Shown: positions 12,997 to 26,100 of the stretch, in pieces | How positions within the stretch are numbered: position 1 is the first letter of the stretch | Layout of the letters: the number at the start of each line of letters is the position of its first letter | Virus record (IMG/VR): IMGVR_UViG_3300049001_000032 | Span: 1 to 48,321 of that record | Length of the DNA: 48,321 nt | Source of the DNA: a virus | Direction: 5' to 3' (one strand) | The notes under the pieces: generated by a model | What the model was told of the DNA's origin: nothing | What the model saw: only the letters and a program-made list of their open reading frames with translations | Database searches by the model: none | Made by a program: the position numbers and the translations under genes

Positions 12997-13581
12997 ATGA
13001 AACGTTTTTCAATTGTCCTAACCCTCCTCTTCCTCACCCTCACGATCACTACGGTTGCCAGCGCGCAGAACACGCACGCTGGCGGCCAGAGTGGGTCGGT
13101 CACAAACAACGCGCTGATCAAATCGGTCGGCGATAACAAAATCTCGTCTTCCATCGTTGCCGACGACGGCGCGACTGCCACAGTCACAGGCGCATTGGCA
13201 GTCACGGGCGTGGAGACTGTCACAGGCGCATTGACCGCATCGGGCGGCGCAAGCGTCACAGGTAGATTCGTCGGCTACTCGACCAAGACGGCGTTGACGC
13301 CAGCCGCGACTGTCACCCTGGCTTCGACCGGCGGAAATTTCTTTACTCTAACGCCCGGCGAAGATGAAACGATCAACGCCACCACGGTTGGCGTTCAAGG
13401 TCAATTGCTCTTCCTGGAGGTCGTCACTTCAGGCACTACGTCTCGCACCTTAACCTTTGGTACCAACTTCAAAAGCACGGGCACACTGGCGACCGGCACA
13501 ACCAGTGCGAAGACGTTCATGCTTCAGTTCCTCAGCGATGGAACTAATTACGTGGAGGTCACGCGCACCACTGCACAGTAA
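12997..13581 (+). CDS. Secreted or virion-surface beta-rich protein
   Basis: 194 residues. It begins with a signal peptide (MKRFSIVLTLLFLTLTITT, cleavage likely after VASAQ), which is unusual for a phage structural protein. It then has Thr/Gly/Val-rich repeats (VTGALAVTGVETVTGALTASGG) and a C-terminal beta domain (TPAATVTLASTGGNFFTLTPG to VEVTRTT) like those at the ends of phage fibre or decoration proteins. ATG 12997 is chosen for the signal peptide; AAAGGAG lies 17 bases upstream, farther than usual. It may act at the host surface or modify virions. The function is unknown. Confidence 0.55.
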   Translation: MKRFSIVLTLLFLTLTITTVASAQNTHAGGQSGSVTNNALIKSVGDNKISSSIVADDGATATVTGALAVTGVETVTGALTASGGASVTGRFVGYSTKTALTPAATVTLASTGGNFFTLTPGEDETINATTVGVQGQLLFLEVVTSGTTSRTLTFGTNFKSTGTLATGTTSAKTFMLQFLSDGTNYVEVTRTTAQ

Positions 13582-13587
13582 GTAGAG

Positions 13588-13716
13588 ATGAGCACACATT
13601 CTCCCTCTCCCAATATCACGAAAGAACGTGATCACTTCTGGACGCTGTTCGCTCTGATCGAGCTATTCATCTTCGGGGCGGGCAGCTTCCTTGTTTATTT
13701 AATAGGTGTGAAGTAG
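13588..13716 (+). CDS. Small membrane protein, 42 aa
   Basis: 42 residues. A polar start (MSTHSPSPNITKERDHF) is followed by one membrane helix (LFALIELFIFGAGSFLVYLIGV). It ends exactly where the DUF3307-like gene begins (TAG then ATG). The position beside membrane genes is compatible with a lysis or holin-like role, but there is no specific motif. Confidence 0.5.
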   Translation: MSTHSPSPNITKERDHFWTLFALIELFIFGAGSFLVYLIGVK

Positions 13717-14106
13717 ATGAGACAAACCACGCTGACATTTATTCTGCTGGCCCTATACCAGCTCAAACATTACTTGGCGGACTATCGTTTTCAGACGGCC
13801 TACATGCTGGGCAAGCTTAAGGAAGAGGGATGGGAAGTACCGTTACTGGCGCACGTGAGCGTTCATGCAGCTATGACGCTGGTAATTGCCGTGGGAGTTT
13901 GCTGGTTTAGAAGATTGCCATTCGGATTTGCGGTCTTCGCTACAATGTTTGATTTCTATGCTCATTTCACCGTTGACAGATTAAAAGCTAATCTATCACG
14001 CGATGCTGCAATGAATGAGCCAAGATTTTGGAGGCTGCTGGGGATGGATCAAATGGCGCATCATCTCACGCACTATCTCATCATCTATGCCCTCGTCCAT
14101 ATCTAG
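13717..14106 (+). CDS. DUF3307-like membrane protein
   Basis: 129 residues fitting DUF3307: YQLKHYLADYRFQTAYM near the start, AHVSVHAAMTLV, a hydrophobic central pair of helices, D-F-Y-A-H-F-T-V-D, and GMDQMAHHLTHYL near the end. The conserved His and Asp residues sit along membrane helices. The family is common in phages and bacteria and its role is not established. It follows the 42-residue membrane gene without a gap. Confidence 0.75.
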   Translation: MRQTTLTFILLALYQLKHYLADYRFQTAYMLGKLKEEGWEVPLLAHVSVHAAMTLVIAVGVCWFRRLPFGFAVFATMFDFYAHFTVDRLKANLSRDAAMNEPRFWRLLGMDQMAHHLTHYLIIYALVHI

Positions 14107-14120
14107 AAAACAATCAATAC

Positions 14121-14152
14121 TCTATATAGTCTATATACTTTAGTATATATAG
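14121..14152 (+). promoter_or_regulatory. A/T-rich dyad upstream of the giant gene
   Basis: TATATAC and GTATATA flank TTTA, next to CTATATAGTC. The gap between the DUF3307-like gene and the giant gene is almost pure A/T here and is a natural place for a promoter. The same CTATATAGTC occurs at 11428 before the other virion-protein gene. No standard -35/-10 pair is clear. Confidence 0.4.
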
Positions 14153-14174
14153 CATCTCCTTCCTCACGCTTCAG

Positions 14175-17100
14175 ATGCTCGACCCATTTGACCAGGATAA
14201 AAAAAAGAAAGCGCCGTCACCACAGGATGATGAAGGCGTCAGAGACAAAGTTTATCGCCTTGGTCGCAGTCTGATTTCTCAAGACGGCAAGCGTGAAATC
14301 CCCGATGATGTCATAGACGAATACATGAAAGTGACCGGATTAGAGTCCGGTCACAAGCAAACCTACGGTGACGGCTCACTCGTCACCGGACGGCGCAATA
14401 AAAATACCAGGGAGCGTGCCGTCGGCTTCTCTCAAGCACTGCCCTCCACCATCAGGCAATATAAACACCCGGACGGGCGCACGTATGATCCCGCGAATGA
14501 AGAAGACAATATCCTCGGCGGCCTGCGCTACCTCAATGATGGGGTGAAGGCATCGAAAGGCGATGCGGATGGCGCGCGCATCTGGTATTTCGGTGGGCCT
14601 GGGCCTCATTCGCATTACATGCAGACGGGCCAGGTCCCGAAAGGCAGTGACTCAAACGGAACGACGTTTGGCGACTACCTGAAATCAACCGGCGGAGGAA
14701 GTAGAAGACGCATCGGGCAGGCGACCGCCGACACATTTTCTGAAGATCTCTCGCAGAACCGCTATTTTAATCTCGTCGCGGGCGAAGAAGACAATCAAAG
14801 CAATCGTTATTTTGATCTCATCTCAAAAGATTCTGCGCTGACACCGGCCAGTCCGAGAGGGAGGCGGGGTCGCGCGGAGATTCATCGACAGAGCTATATG
14901 CACAAAAGGAACGAGGATGGCAGCGTTTCTTCATACGACGAGGCCGGACAACTCGTTGGAACTGGCAAAGCTGGCCGTGAGCGGCCATATGGCGTCGTTC
15001 CAGCACCTGAGTCAGATACTGAAATACCCGATGTTTCGGGAAATCGTTACATGCAGGCCGCGCAAATGGCCGAAAACGCGGTGGATACGGGCGGTAGTGC
15101 CGCACCTGACGCTACTCCAGTAAATGACGAGCCTAGTAGTCAGCCCTCCACACCACCGGAAGCGAGCCTAGAGGGGCAGCAAAGCGCGGGAAACGATATT
15201 CAGGGGACTCTTCCCACTAATCTTCCCACTAATACATTACGCGTTCCCGTTAAAGCGGGAATGTCCCAGATTGACATTCTGAGGGCCGGTCTCCAGATGA
15301 AGGCACGTGCGCGAGGTCTCGACGATAAAGGGGCGGAAAGTTATGCCAACGAGATCGCGGGAAAGATCGTTGCCAGTGGCGGCGACCCGTCGCTCCTCGG
15401 CGCGGATCAGAAGAGCAAGGTGGGCGATGCCGCACTCAATAATATTTACACTCACGGCTACGCCGATCTGTCATTCAACGATCCAGCTTACGATCAAGCC
15501 CTCGAAGAAAAGTTAAAATTGAGTGCTGCTCCTGCTGCACAGGCTAATTCAGTCATCAAAGGTTTAATTGAGCCGGGCAATATTGACCTCATGCATCGCC
15601 CCGTCGTGAAAAATGCGGACGGCTCAATCAGCACTGTTCGCTCCGTCTCCGTTAACATGGACGGTCGGGAAATATTGATCCCAACTGTCAGCGACGACGG
15701 AAAAATCCTCTCAAATCAAGATGCCATCCAGCAGTACATAAGGACAGGCAAACACCTCGGCATTTTCGATAATCCAGACGATGCGACTGCTTACGCTCAA
15801 CAGTTACACCAAGAGCAGGAGAAGCTGTACGCTCCAACTTCTTCATTACAACCTCAACTCAATTCCGAAGGTCAGCCATTCGACGAATTTACTTCACCAA
15901 CCGCTGACGAGCGCGCAGCCATCGAGCGCGGCCAGCAGCTTCCTAACGCGATTGATATTGTCAGTAATGAGGCTGTAGCTCTCAACCAGAAGCGCCGCGC
16001 CAGACAAGCCGAGCACATCAAGCGCGAGCAGGCCATACGGCGACAAGTAGAGCGCGCACGCGCACAGGCAAATACGAGGACAGCCGATCCAGATGATCCA
16101 GATGAGCTTGTGCCCGGCTTAAACATCGCAGAGTCAGGACGTGAGGCGAATTTGAAGTTGAGGGATGCGACGGCGGCCAGCATCTCTGATTTTGTGCGAA
16201 ACATAGTTGGGAGAGTGGACGCTGCGCGTGAAAGAGTGCGCCAGCAAGTCCTGAACGAACAGCATGAGGCTTACAACTCGCCGGGCCCCTTCACGCCTAT
16301 GTCCGCTGCGGATATTGATGAAGAAGTTAATCGCAGAGTCAGGGCGGGCCAGATTCCACCACCGCAGATGAGTCTCGCCGATCTCAAGCATCAGGACGAT
16401 GAAAACTTGAGAGCGTCTTCTGTCTCTGCGCTTGCGCCTGGCGAATTCGTTGAAGCGCAAAGAAGAGCAGATGATGAGTGGCGATATGAGGAATCTGTCA
16501 GAGGAATACTGAGAGACCAGGCCAGGTTAGCAAGCGAACATCCGAGAGCAAGGGAAAAGACACTTGATAATCTTCTGAATCGCCATCCTGAATTGAGGAA
16601 ATTACCGCCGGAGGAATTGGCTTCTAAAGTCAACGACATTTCCGACCTGGAAAGCGATCCGTGGTTTATACGGAACGTGAGACAGGGCGCATGGTCGGGC
16701 GCAGCGAGTATCGTAAAGGACATCAGCAATGTTATTGATATTTTTAATGGCGCAGACACTCTCACGAATGTCAGAGACACGCTGCGCCAGAAAGCTAAAG
16801 GTGAAGCGTCAACAGTTCAGCTTTCGAGAGAGCTTCATCCTGACGAAGAAGGCACCGCGTCCGAACTAGGACGTGGTTTAGGAAATCTAGCGTTTGCAGA
16901 AGGCCCTAAGCTCTATCTCACAGCCGGTTTGGAGGGAGCGCAACTCCCGGTGCTCGGCGTAATCTCGGCTGAAGATCGTGGCCCGGCTGAAGTGCTCAAG
17001 GGTGCAGTGATGGGTTACCTCTATCACAAGGGAATGGGGATCACCCACAGGCTGGGGAAAATCGGCAACGCACTTATCTGGACGGCCATACCGGCAGTTG

Positions 17101-20100
17101 AATCGAAGGTTGAGAACCCGAACCAGTCATGGGGAAAAGCAATCGCTGGAGCGCTTCCTATGGGCGCATTGTCTGCGCTTGGTGGAGGCAAAGAAGAACA
17201 AGCAGAAGTAATTGACTCGGAAGGGCGCAAGCGTGACGCTACGGTTCGAGACCTGGATGGCATCAATAATGGAGACCTTCAGGTTGTCCAACCGAAGACT
17301 GACACTCTCACTCCCGAAACAGTTCCTGACGACAACAAGCTGAAGCTGGATGTAGAGCCTGGCAATCGCATTATCGAAAACGGGAAACCGACCGGCAAGA
17401 TGTTCGATGCCGAAGGCACGATCGTGCCTTTCAAGGAAACGACCACAGAGCCGGAGACCGTGGTCGCACCCTCCGATAAGCAGATAACTCCTGCACAAAA
17501 AGGGCAAGCAAGCAATAAGAAGGAAGCTAAACCAGTTGAATCTAAAAAAGCCGACATGATGTCTGACTCCGAACTGATAGCGGAAGGTGAAGCGATTCGG
17601 ACAAATATCGAGCGTGAACTAAATGAGTCAGTTACTTTAGTCAGCGGTGAAGTCCACGAGAAAGGGATTACTTATTTCTATAAAACTGGATCAGGGAAAA
17701 AGATTGAGCGCATTGTTTTGGATGAAACGCGGGGCAACGAGCCTTCCAGGGGTGAAGAAAATATTTCACCCCTCCCAGAAAACCAGAAAGCCGAATCTGA
17801 TGAGAAAGCGGTTGATCCGCAGATACAGCGCGATATAAACCAAGAGAACGTAATTGCCACTCAATCTGGGCAAGAAGAGCCGAGCGAAGAGACGGCGGGT
17901 AAGGAGATGGTCAAGCCGCTTCGTAAGCTCGGCTATACGGATCAGGGCTACATCGTGCACGCGATGGCGAAGAACGTCGCGGAGAAGATTCTCGCTGACG
18001 GCATCAGGGAAGATGAATTCCATCGTATTAGCGAGCTTGTCGGGAAACGAGAGGGTATCAGTCCTCTTCGCCAGGTAAATGAGTATGCAGAGGCTGGCGA
18101 GCGCGCAATTTTACGTGGTGAGCGTGTGCCAGACATGTCAGAAGAGCCGTTAGATAAGAAACAGATAGACGCACGCACCGCAGAAGATTTATTGCAGCTG
18201 CCTGAGACGCAGAAAAGGTTAGAAAATACAACGGATGATATTTCGGGTCTGGTCGAGCGCTTTCACGCGAAGACTAAAAACTATCAACCTAACGTTTTCT
18301 ATCATGCGACCGGCGGGTTAGGTGAAGCGGGCGTTGGGCGCGGTCTGTATGTAGGCCGAGACCGTGAGGCCCTGAATAATTTCTATAATATGGACGGAGG
18401 CAAAGTCGAAGCTTACGAAGGTAAACCGCGCTTTCTCGACCTCACCGATTTTGATGCGCTCGAAAACTTTGAGCGCGAAGCAGAACAGAAATTCGGTAAA
18501 CTAGCGGACAACGATCAAGTAAGAAAGCTTGCGCTTGAGCGTGGTTTTGATGGCATTCGTTATTACGACCCGGAGACTACGGGCGAAGAGTTTGTCGTTT
18601 ATAACCAGAAGTCCCTGAAAAAGGCCACATCAAAACCACCTGGACAACTGAGCGGTTTTGCTGATGAATCTATCTTACGAAACGCTCTTGACGTAAACGG
18701 TGAACAGCCTGCGCTATTCAAGGCCATCAATAGTATCCCTGAGATTAAAAAAGGAATCCTTAAAGAGCTTGGGAGCGGCGCGCGAGTAGTTGGACAACAT
18801 AACTCCGGCACGGGAATGCCTCATGCCGGAGCGTGGGAATTTCGGGCTGCAAATGGCGACTCAATTTTTGTAGACCAAGCCTTTGCTGGTGAGAAGCTGA
18901 GCGATACAGGAGCGAAGTTTATCGGTGAAAACGAAGGCAAGCCCTACGTCGAAGGCGTGTATGTCAGTAGAGAGACTCCTTCCCCTGCAACAAAAGGACT
19001 GCCATCAGAGATCAAAAATCAGAATGGTTCAGCGAGACTGGAGGGATTGCGCTATGTGAAATCACTCAAGAGCGGACACATCAGGGCTTATGCTGAGAAA
19101 TATCTCAACTCCCTCCTCGACGGTAGCACTGCTCCGAGCGATAATGCTCTAGCATTCAAAACTGCTAAGGATGTCCGTTCAAATCTCGACAAAATTGTCT
19201 CGGAGCAAAAAGCGAAAGATGAACACATACGAATTATTGATGCAAACGCATTGGGAGCTGGAATTTCATCCGATAGCAATAGAAATGCGCCGGGCGAGCT
19301 ACGGGAAAATGACGGGTCTCGGAACAAGTCCACTGCCGCTCCTGAACGAACTAGCGAAACTAGCGAAAACAAAGCCAGAGAGCCTGAAGAAAAGCCAACG
19401 CTCGCCGAGCGCATCGCCAGGCGACTCCAGGAAGAGCACAAGCAGTCGGAATCTGAAAAGCAGGCAGCGCAAAGTGATCGCGCTCCCGAAGTCAAAGGAC
19501 AGCTCGATCAAATCCAAGAGCGCAAGAAAGCGGTCTTCGATAAACTCAACAAATTAGCAGACGAGCGCTCGCGTAAACTCTCCAGCATTCCTCTTCCCTC
19601 ATTGGAGGAGATTGAAACTGTTGCGGAACTTACCCAACTCTACATTGACGAAGGTCTCACAAAATTCAAGGAAGCTGCTCACCGCTTCGTCGAAGATTTC
19701 GGCGAGAAAGCGCATCTCTTTGGCCGTGCCTTTGAAATAGCCTGGGAAGAGTTAAAGGCAGACGGCGCAGCCATTGACGATGCAGGCAAGTGGGGCAATG
19801 CACCGTTTGAAAATGAAAAACCGGTTGAGGCTAAACCGGTCGCCCAAGTTAGCGAAATACCAGAAAGCCAGAAAACTGGCGAGAGCTACAAAGCCAAGAC
19901 TGAAGACGGCACCACAGTTCAAGTTCACCCGGCGGTACTCGACCGTTCACAAATCTTAACTTCATTCGATGAAGGCTATCCAGAGGTGTGGCAGCCGCGC
20001 GACCGCTCACGCGCAGCGAGCCGTGAACAGATCGGGCGCATGGCCGCCAAGCTCGACCCAGAGTTCCTCGACGACTCGCCGAAAGCCGGTGATGGCCGTC

Positions 20101-23100
20101 CCCTAGTTGTGCCCGTCGAGGTGGAGGGCGAAACCAAGTATGCGGTAATCAGCGGCAACGGTCGCACGGCTGCGATAGATGAAGCTTATGATGCTGCCAA
20201 TGAGAGCGCAGAGAAATATCGTGAGTTCGTCAAGGGTAAAGACGCTGATGCAGCGTCTACCGGGAAACCCGTCTACGTCGGGATCATCAGTGATGCTAAG
20301 AGTCTCGACCTTCCGAAATTCGCGCAGGAAGCAAATAGCTCAAGTGTTGCGCGCATGGGCGCGGCAGAACAGGCCAAGACAGATTCCGAGAATATCACTC
20401 CTCAGCTCATGGCGAAGTTCTACCCGACGGATGACGGCCAGATCAATACGGCTGCCAATCGTGAATTTACGCGCGACTTTATAGAGCACGTTGCGGGCGC
20501 GAGCGAGCGCGGAGAACTGCTAACTTTAGATGGCCGTCTCTCCATCGAAGGAATAAAGCGCGTGCGCAACGCTGTCTTTGCGAAAGCTTATGGCTCAACC
20601 CCGGAAGGCTTAACCGCGCTCGCCAAACTCGCCGAAGACCCGGAGAATAACGTCCGCTCGATCACGATGGCGCTACTGCACAAGGCCGGGCGCTTTGCGG
20701 AATTGAGAGAGGCTATCAAAGACGGCTCACGCTATGACCTGGACATCACCAACGATCTTGTCTTAGCCATGCGTAAGCTATCAGCGCTGCGTGAAGACGG
20801 CAAAACTGTAGATGAATATCTTAAGCAGATGGGACTATTCGGCTCAGAGTTTGATGATTTTCAGAAGCGTGTCCTGACCGTTTTAGATGAGAACAAACGC
20901 AGCACGCGCGCCATCAATGAAATTTTAGATAATTATCTACGCGGGGCGAACGAGGCGGGCGATCCTCGTCAGGGCGGATTTTTTACTAGCACAAAACCGG
21001 AAAAGAGCGCATTATTTGAGGCAAGCGTAAAGGAGGCCACACTTGGCACAGGCGACCAAACAGGACTCTTCGACGAAGGCGAAAAAACAGGAGGCGCAGG
21101 TGAACGCCTTCCGCTACCTGATCAAGCGGTCGAAGAAGAAAGACAGCAGGACCTTCCAGCAGATGGCACCGAAAACGGGTCAACCCGTGAAATAGCTCCG
21201 GCAGCCGCGCAATCCACCAATGCGGCAAAGGCCGTTACTCATCTTCTCTCAAAACTAGGGATTCTCAACGAAGCGAATGCACCCGGCGAATTCTACCGGA
21301 CAATTAAGAACCCGCCATATCTTGATCTAGTCTTAGAGCGTCACGGCGACCGTCTCTATGTGACGCACTGGATTAAAGAGGATGGCTATTCGAGGATTGA
21401 TTCGGAGATGGCCTGGGATGTCACCCCTGATGGAGAGCTTCGCCTCGCCGAGACAGCCGTGCGCGGTCCCCAGGGTGAAGTGCGTGGATTAGACAAGAGG
21501 TTTGCTACCATGTTCGCCAAGAACCTGCTCGACCAGGGGTTCGCTCGTGGCGAAGTCATAAGAGGAGATTTAAGTGCTGAACATCTCGGCGGAAATCTGG
21601 AACCAGATAGCAAGGATCGGCGCTCAGAGGGGGATACTCTCGGCGTTCGGCCAGAAGTTCCTGGGACTCAACCAGGACAAGCTGACGGTAGCCTATCAAG
21701 CGGAAGCCGACCGGTTGGAGAAGATGGGGACGGACCCGGACGTGGTGACGGCCTACCTGGAGATAGCGCCGCATCTCGCGGACAGGCGAGCGATCAGCTT
21801 CTGGCTGAAGAATCACCAGGGGATGAGGAGAACTTTCCCGGAAGTGAACTCGATTCAGCAGGCGGTGATGATCGAGTCACAAGCGTATCATCTGACCACA
21901 CGCCAGCAGAGCGAGTTAGAGAATCTGCTACAAGCCCTGAACAACTAGCCCAGAAGCGCGAAGCGCAAACCCACGCCGAAAAGATCAAGATCAAGGTCGG
22001 CGACCAAGAGAATATCCGCGCCACACTTCCCTTTCTTCTACCGGAACAACAGTCTGATGTCGTCTTCGCCGAATCGCGTCTTATTAAAGAGCCTGATGGC
22101 TACGGCGTGATGTTTACGAACGGCACCGGCACCGGTAAGACTTTTACAGGTCTGGGCCTCGTCAAAAGATTCGAGCGCCAGGGGAAAGAGAACATCCTGA
22201 TTGCCGCGCCTACCGACAAGATCATCAAGGACTGGATTCGCTCGGCTAAGAATCTCAATCTCGAAATCAACCAACTCGACGATACCAGCAGCAACGGCGA
22301 GAGCGGCATCGTTATCACTTCATACGCCAATCTAGCGGCGAATGATTCTCTGGCGGAGAGGGCGTGGGATTTAGTTGTGGCCGATGAATCTCATTACCTT
22401 GGGAGCAACGCCGAAGGGCGCGACACGGGCGCGCTCGACGCTTTGCGCGCGATTACCTTGCACCCGGACGGAAAATACCGACGCGCGAAGATGATGCTCA
22501 GAGAGCTGTACGACGCGGAAGAAAAAGCCTGGAGAGATAAAGCGGCGTTTGAAGCTTCTGATGACAAGGAAAGAGCGAAAGCAGCAGATGAGAAAGCGCG
22601 CGCTCTTCGCGCTGAGATAGATGAAAAGAGTAAGCCGATTTACCAGGAAGTGGAAAATGCTTCACCTGATGATCGCACGCGCGTCGCTTTCCTGTCGGCC
22701 ACTCCATTCGCTTACCGCAAGTCGGTTAAGTATGCGCAGGGCTATCTCTTCGACTGGAACGAGGGGCATGACCTCAACCGCTCGCGTGGCTATAACGAGC
22801 CAAGCCCGGAAGAAGCTTTCTTCGTCCAGCATTTCGGCTACCGCATGCGCTACAACAAGCTGACGGAGCCGGATGCACAGGTCAATACCGACTTGATGGA
22901 GCAGCAGTTCAATAAGCACCTCAAAGATAAAGGTGTGCTCTCAGGCCGGAGTCTGGAAGTGCCTGTTGACTACAGCCGCAAGTTTGTCCTGGTTAATGAT
23001 GCTGTGGGTCGCAAGATTGACGACGGCCTGGATTTCCTCCTCAACAATGAAGAGGGCAAGTATCGCCCGCTCTATGACCAGCTCAAGGAGAATTTCAAAT

Positions 23101-26100
23101 ATCACAACCGGATGTTCCTTCTGGAAGCTCTTAAAGCGCGTCATGCGGTTGATCTCGTGCGCAAGCAGTTGGAGATGGGTCGAAAAGTAGTCGTCTTCCA
23201 TGATTTCAATAAGGGTGGAGGCTTTCACCCGTTCGAGTTCAGGCGAACAGGCGAAAATGTCACGCAGTACCGCGACGGCCAGTCTGAGACGGTCAACATC
23301 AACGATCTGATCGATGATTTCAATCGAGAGCGGCCAGATTTGGTGCAGATGGATTTCTCTAATCTGAAATCTCCGATTGAGACATTCCGGGAAGCTTTCG
23401 GAGACAAGGCGCTGTTTTTTAACGGGACGATTCCTAAAAGGGAGCGCGCCGCTAACGCCGATCTATTCAATGCAGACGGTTCCGGCCATGATCTGCTTGT
23501 CGTCCAGTCGGACGCCGGGCGTGAAGGCATCAGCCTTCACGATACGACAGGCAAGCATCAACGTGTGCTCTTAAACCTCGGCATGCCCGTCAAGCCCACC
23601 GCCTCAACCCAGATAGAGGGTCGGACCTACCGGCTGGGAAACATGACGGATTCGCCCTTCCTCTATTTCAACACGGGCACAAACTTCGAGCGCTGGACAT
23701 TCGCCTCGAAGATCGCCGAACGCGCTTCCACGGCAGAGAATCTTGCGCTCGGTGAAGATGCGCGCGCGCTCAAGCAATCTTTCATAGATTCATTCGAGGA
23801 TGCGGACCCGAACTACAGGCCGAGTGTGGACGAGGGTAAAGGCGGCAAAGAGAGAGACCGCGCGAACTGGCAGGAGATTTCAGCTTTCGAGAGAGCGAAA
23901 ACTTACTACTTCGGCCAGCTCAAGAAAACCAGCCGCAACAAGGCAAAAGAAGGGATTGATTACTTTGCCACGCCGGAACCGTTGGGTCTGAAGATGGTCG
24001 AGTGGGCTGGCATTCGTCCCAACGATAAAGTATTGGAGCCTTCAGCCGGTCACGGTGCAATCGCTCGCTACTTCCCGGAACACTCGGATCGCGTCATGAT
24101 CGAGCCGAGCTTTGAACTGGGGACGCGCGCTGCGCTTCACTCCGGCGCTCGTCTCGTCTCGGATAATTTCGAGAACCATCACATCGTCAATAAGTATGAC
24201 GCGATTGTGATGAACCCGCCGTTTGGTGTGGGCGGCAAAACCGCCATCGAACATTTGGAGAAAGCCACCCTGCACCTGAGAGACGGCGGGCGCATAGTCG
24301 CGCTTCTTCCTGAAGGCGCAATGGCTGAGAAACGGCTCGAAAGATTCCTCGACGAGAATCCTGTAGCAAAACAAGTATACAAGTTAGCCGACATCAAGTT
24401 GCCGCGCGTCACTTTTGAGCGTGCAGGTACATCCGTCGCAAGCCACGTGATCGTGCTTGAGAAGCATACGGACCCGGAGAGAGCCAACTCAATCTACGAG
24501 CGCAATCGCGATTTCACGGATGCCTCCACGATTAACGATTTCTTCGACCGCATAGAAAACCTCGACATGCCGGAGCGTGTGCCCGTTCCTGAGACGGAAG
24601 AAGCGCGCGCACCCGAAAGCTCGATGTTCAAAGCTGAAGAGTTCATGCACACGCGCGACCGTGGCGCGAAGATGTACGTGGCTAATCCGGTCGAGCATCT
24701 GGGCGACCAGTTTTCTGAGGCGATCCGATTAGCCAAAAAGCATGGAGGATGGTACAGCAAGTTTAAGCAATCTGGCGCGATTCCAGGATTCCTATTTAAG
24801 TCCGACCAGGCGCGTAATGATTTCATGAGCGAGGCCGAGACCAGATTCCGAAAAGAGGAGCCGGAAAAGGCTACCGGCACATACGGCAAACCCTTCGACG
24901 AAAGCACAACGGAGATGCACACGGAGATGCACGCCGGAGTTCCCTTCCTGCGTTCGCTGTTTAGTCCCCGCGAGCGCGTTGATTCGGTCAGCACGCCTGA
25001 CGCCTTGAAGAGCGATTTTGAAGAGGTCGAGCGACGCTGGAGAGAAGCAAAGGGAGCTACAAGCCCAAGCATCTTTCAGAAGGCGCGCGAAGGATTAGCG
25101 GGCATCTATCGCTCGTTCAAGCGGAGCGATATACACATTAATCCGAATCAGAGTAAAGAGATGGCAGCCATCTCGGATGTGTTGCGCCAATACAAGTCAA
25201 CACCGGCGTGGGCAAAGGCCGTGGCGTTCGACAAGATTTTAGAGGTGACGGAAAACCTGGGTAAGAAACGGCTCGACATCTTTACGCGCATGGTCGCGCT
25301 GCCTGACATCATCCGGGACATCGAAGAAGGAAAATATACCGATCCCGATACAAACGAAATGCGCGAGATGCCGTTCGGCTACCAGTCGAAGGAAGAAGTC
25401 GAGCAGGATCTGGCTAAATTTCAAAAACTGGTGGACGCCAATCCCGCAATCGGTGATGCGCTTAAGAGGCGCTCTCAGTTTGTCCGTGGTCTCACCGAAG
25501 AGCTTGTGCGGCACGAACTTTTAGATCCAAAAGTTCTCGAAGACGGGCGCTACTATCACCGCCAGGTCATGAAGTACCTGAATGGTGACGATCAGTATTT
25601 GGGTACAGGCTCACGCGACGTGCGCGTGCATCGCAAAGGTTTTCAGAAGGCACGCGCCGGTGGAGGCGATTTCAACACCGCATACCAGGAAGCGGAATAT
25701 GAGTGGACATCGCAGGCGCTTTCTTTGATCGCACGCAAAGAAACTCTCGACCGGCTGCAAGAACTATCGGACATCAAGGATTCCCTGGTGCGTCGCGCCA
25801 AGGCTTTTAATCTAAAAGCCATCGTCGAGCATGGAGGCGAGGCGGCAGAGGAAGCACTGGCGAATTTCTCTCGCGAGATCGGCAAGGCTACGCTCTCTCT
25901 CTACGAAAAAGCTGAAGAGGGCGAGCTGAAACCCGTCGGCGGTCGCTTCGACGATCTTCTCGAATCACTAGAGCAGGGTATCGAAGAGAACAATGCTCTA
26001 AATGCTGACCGCGACGCGAAAGAGAAAGAGCCATTTAGATTCCAGCATGAGGACTGGTTCAAATTCTTAAGCCACTTAATTGAGAACAAGCTTGAAGGGA

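Noticed and set aside
24494-25072. Antisense frame of 192 codons opposite the giant gene
   Set aside because: Low-quality Ser/Arg-rich product over a well-conserved coding region; a shadow of the giant gene.
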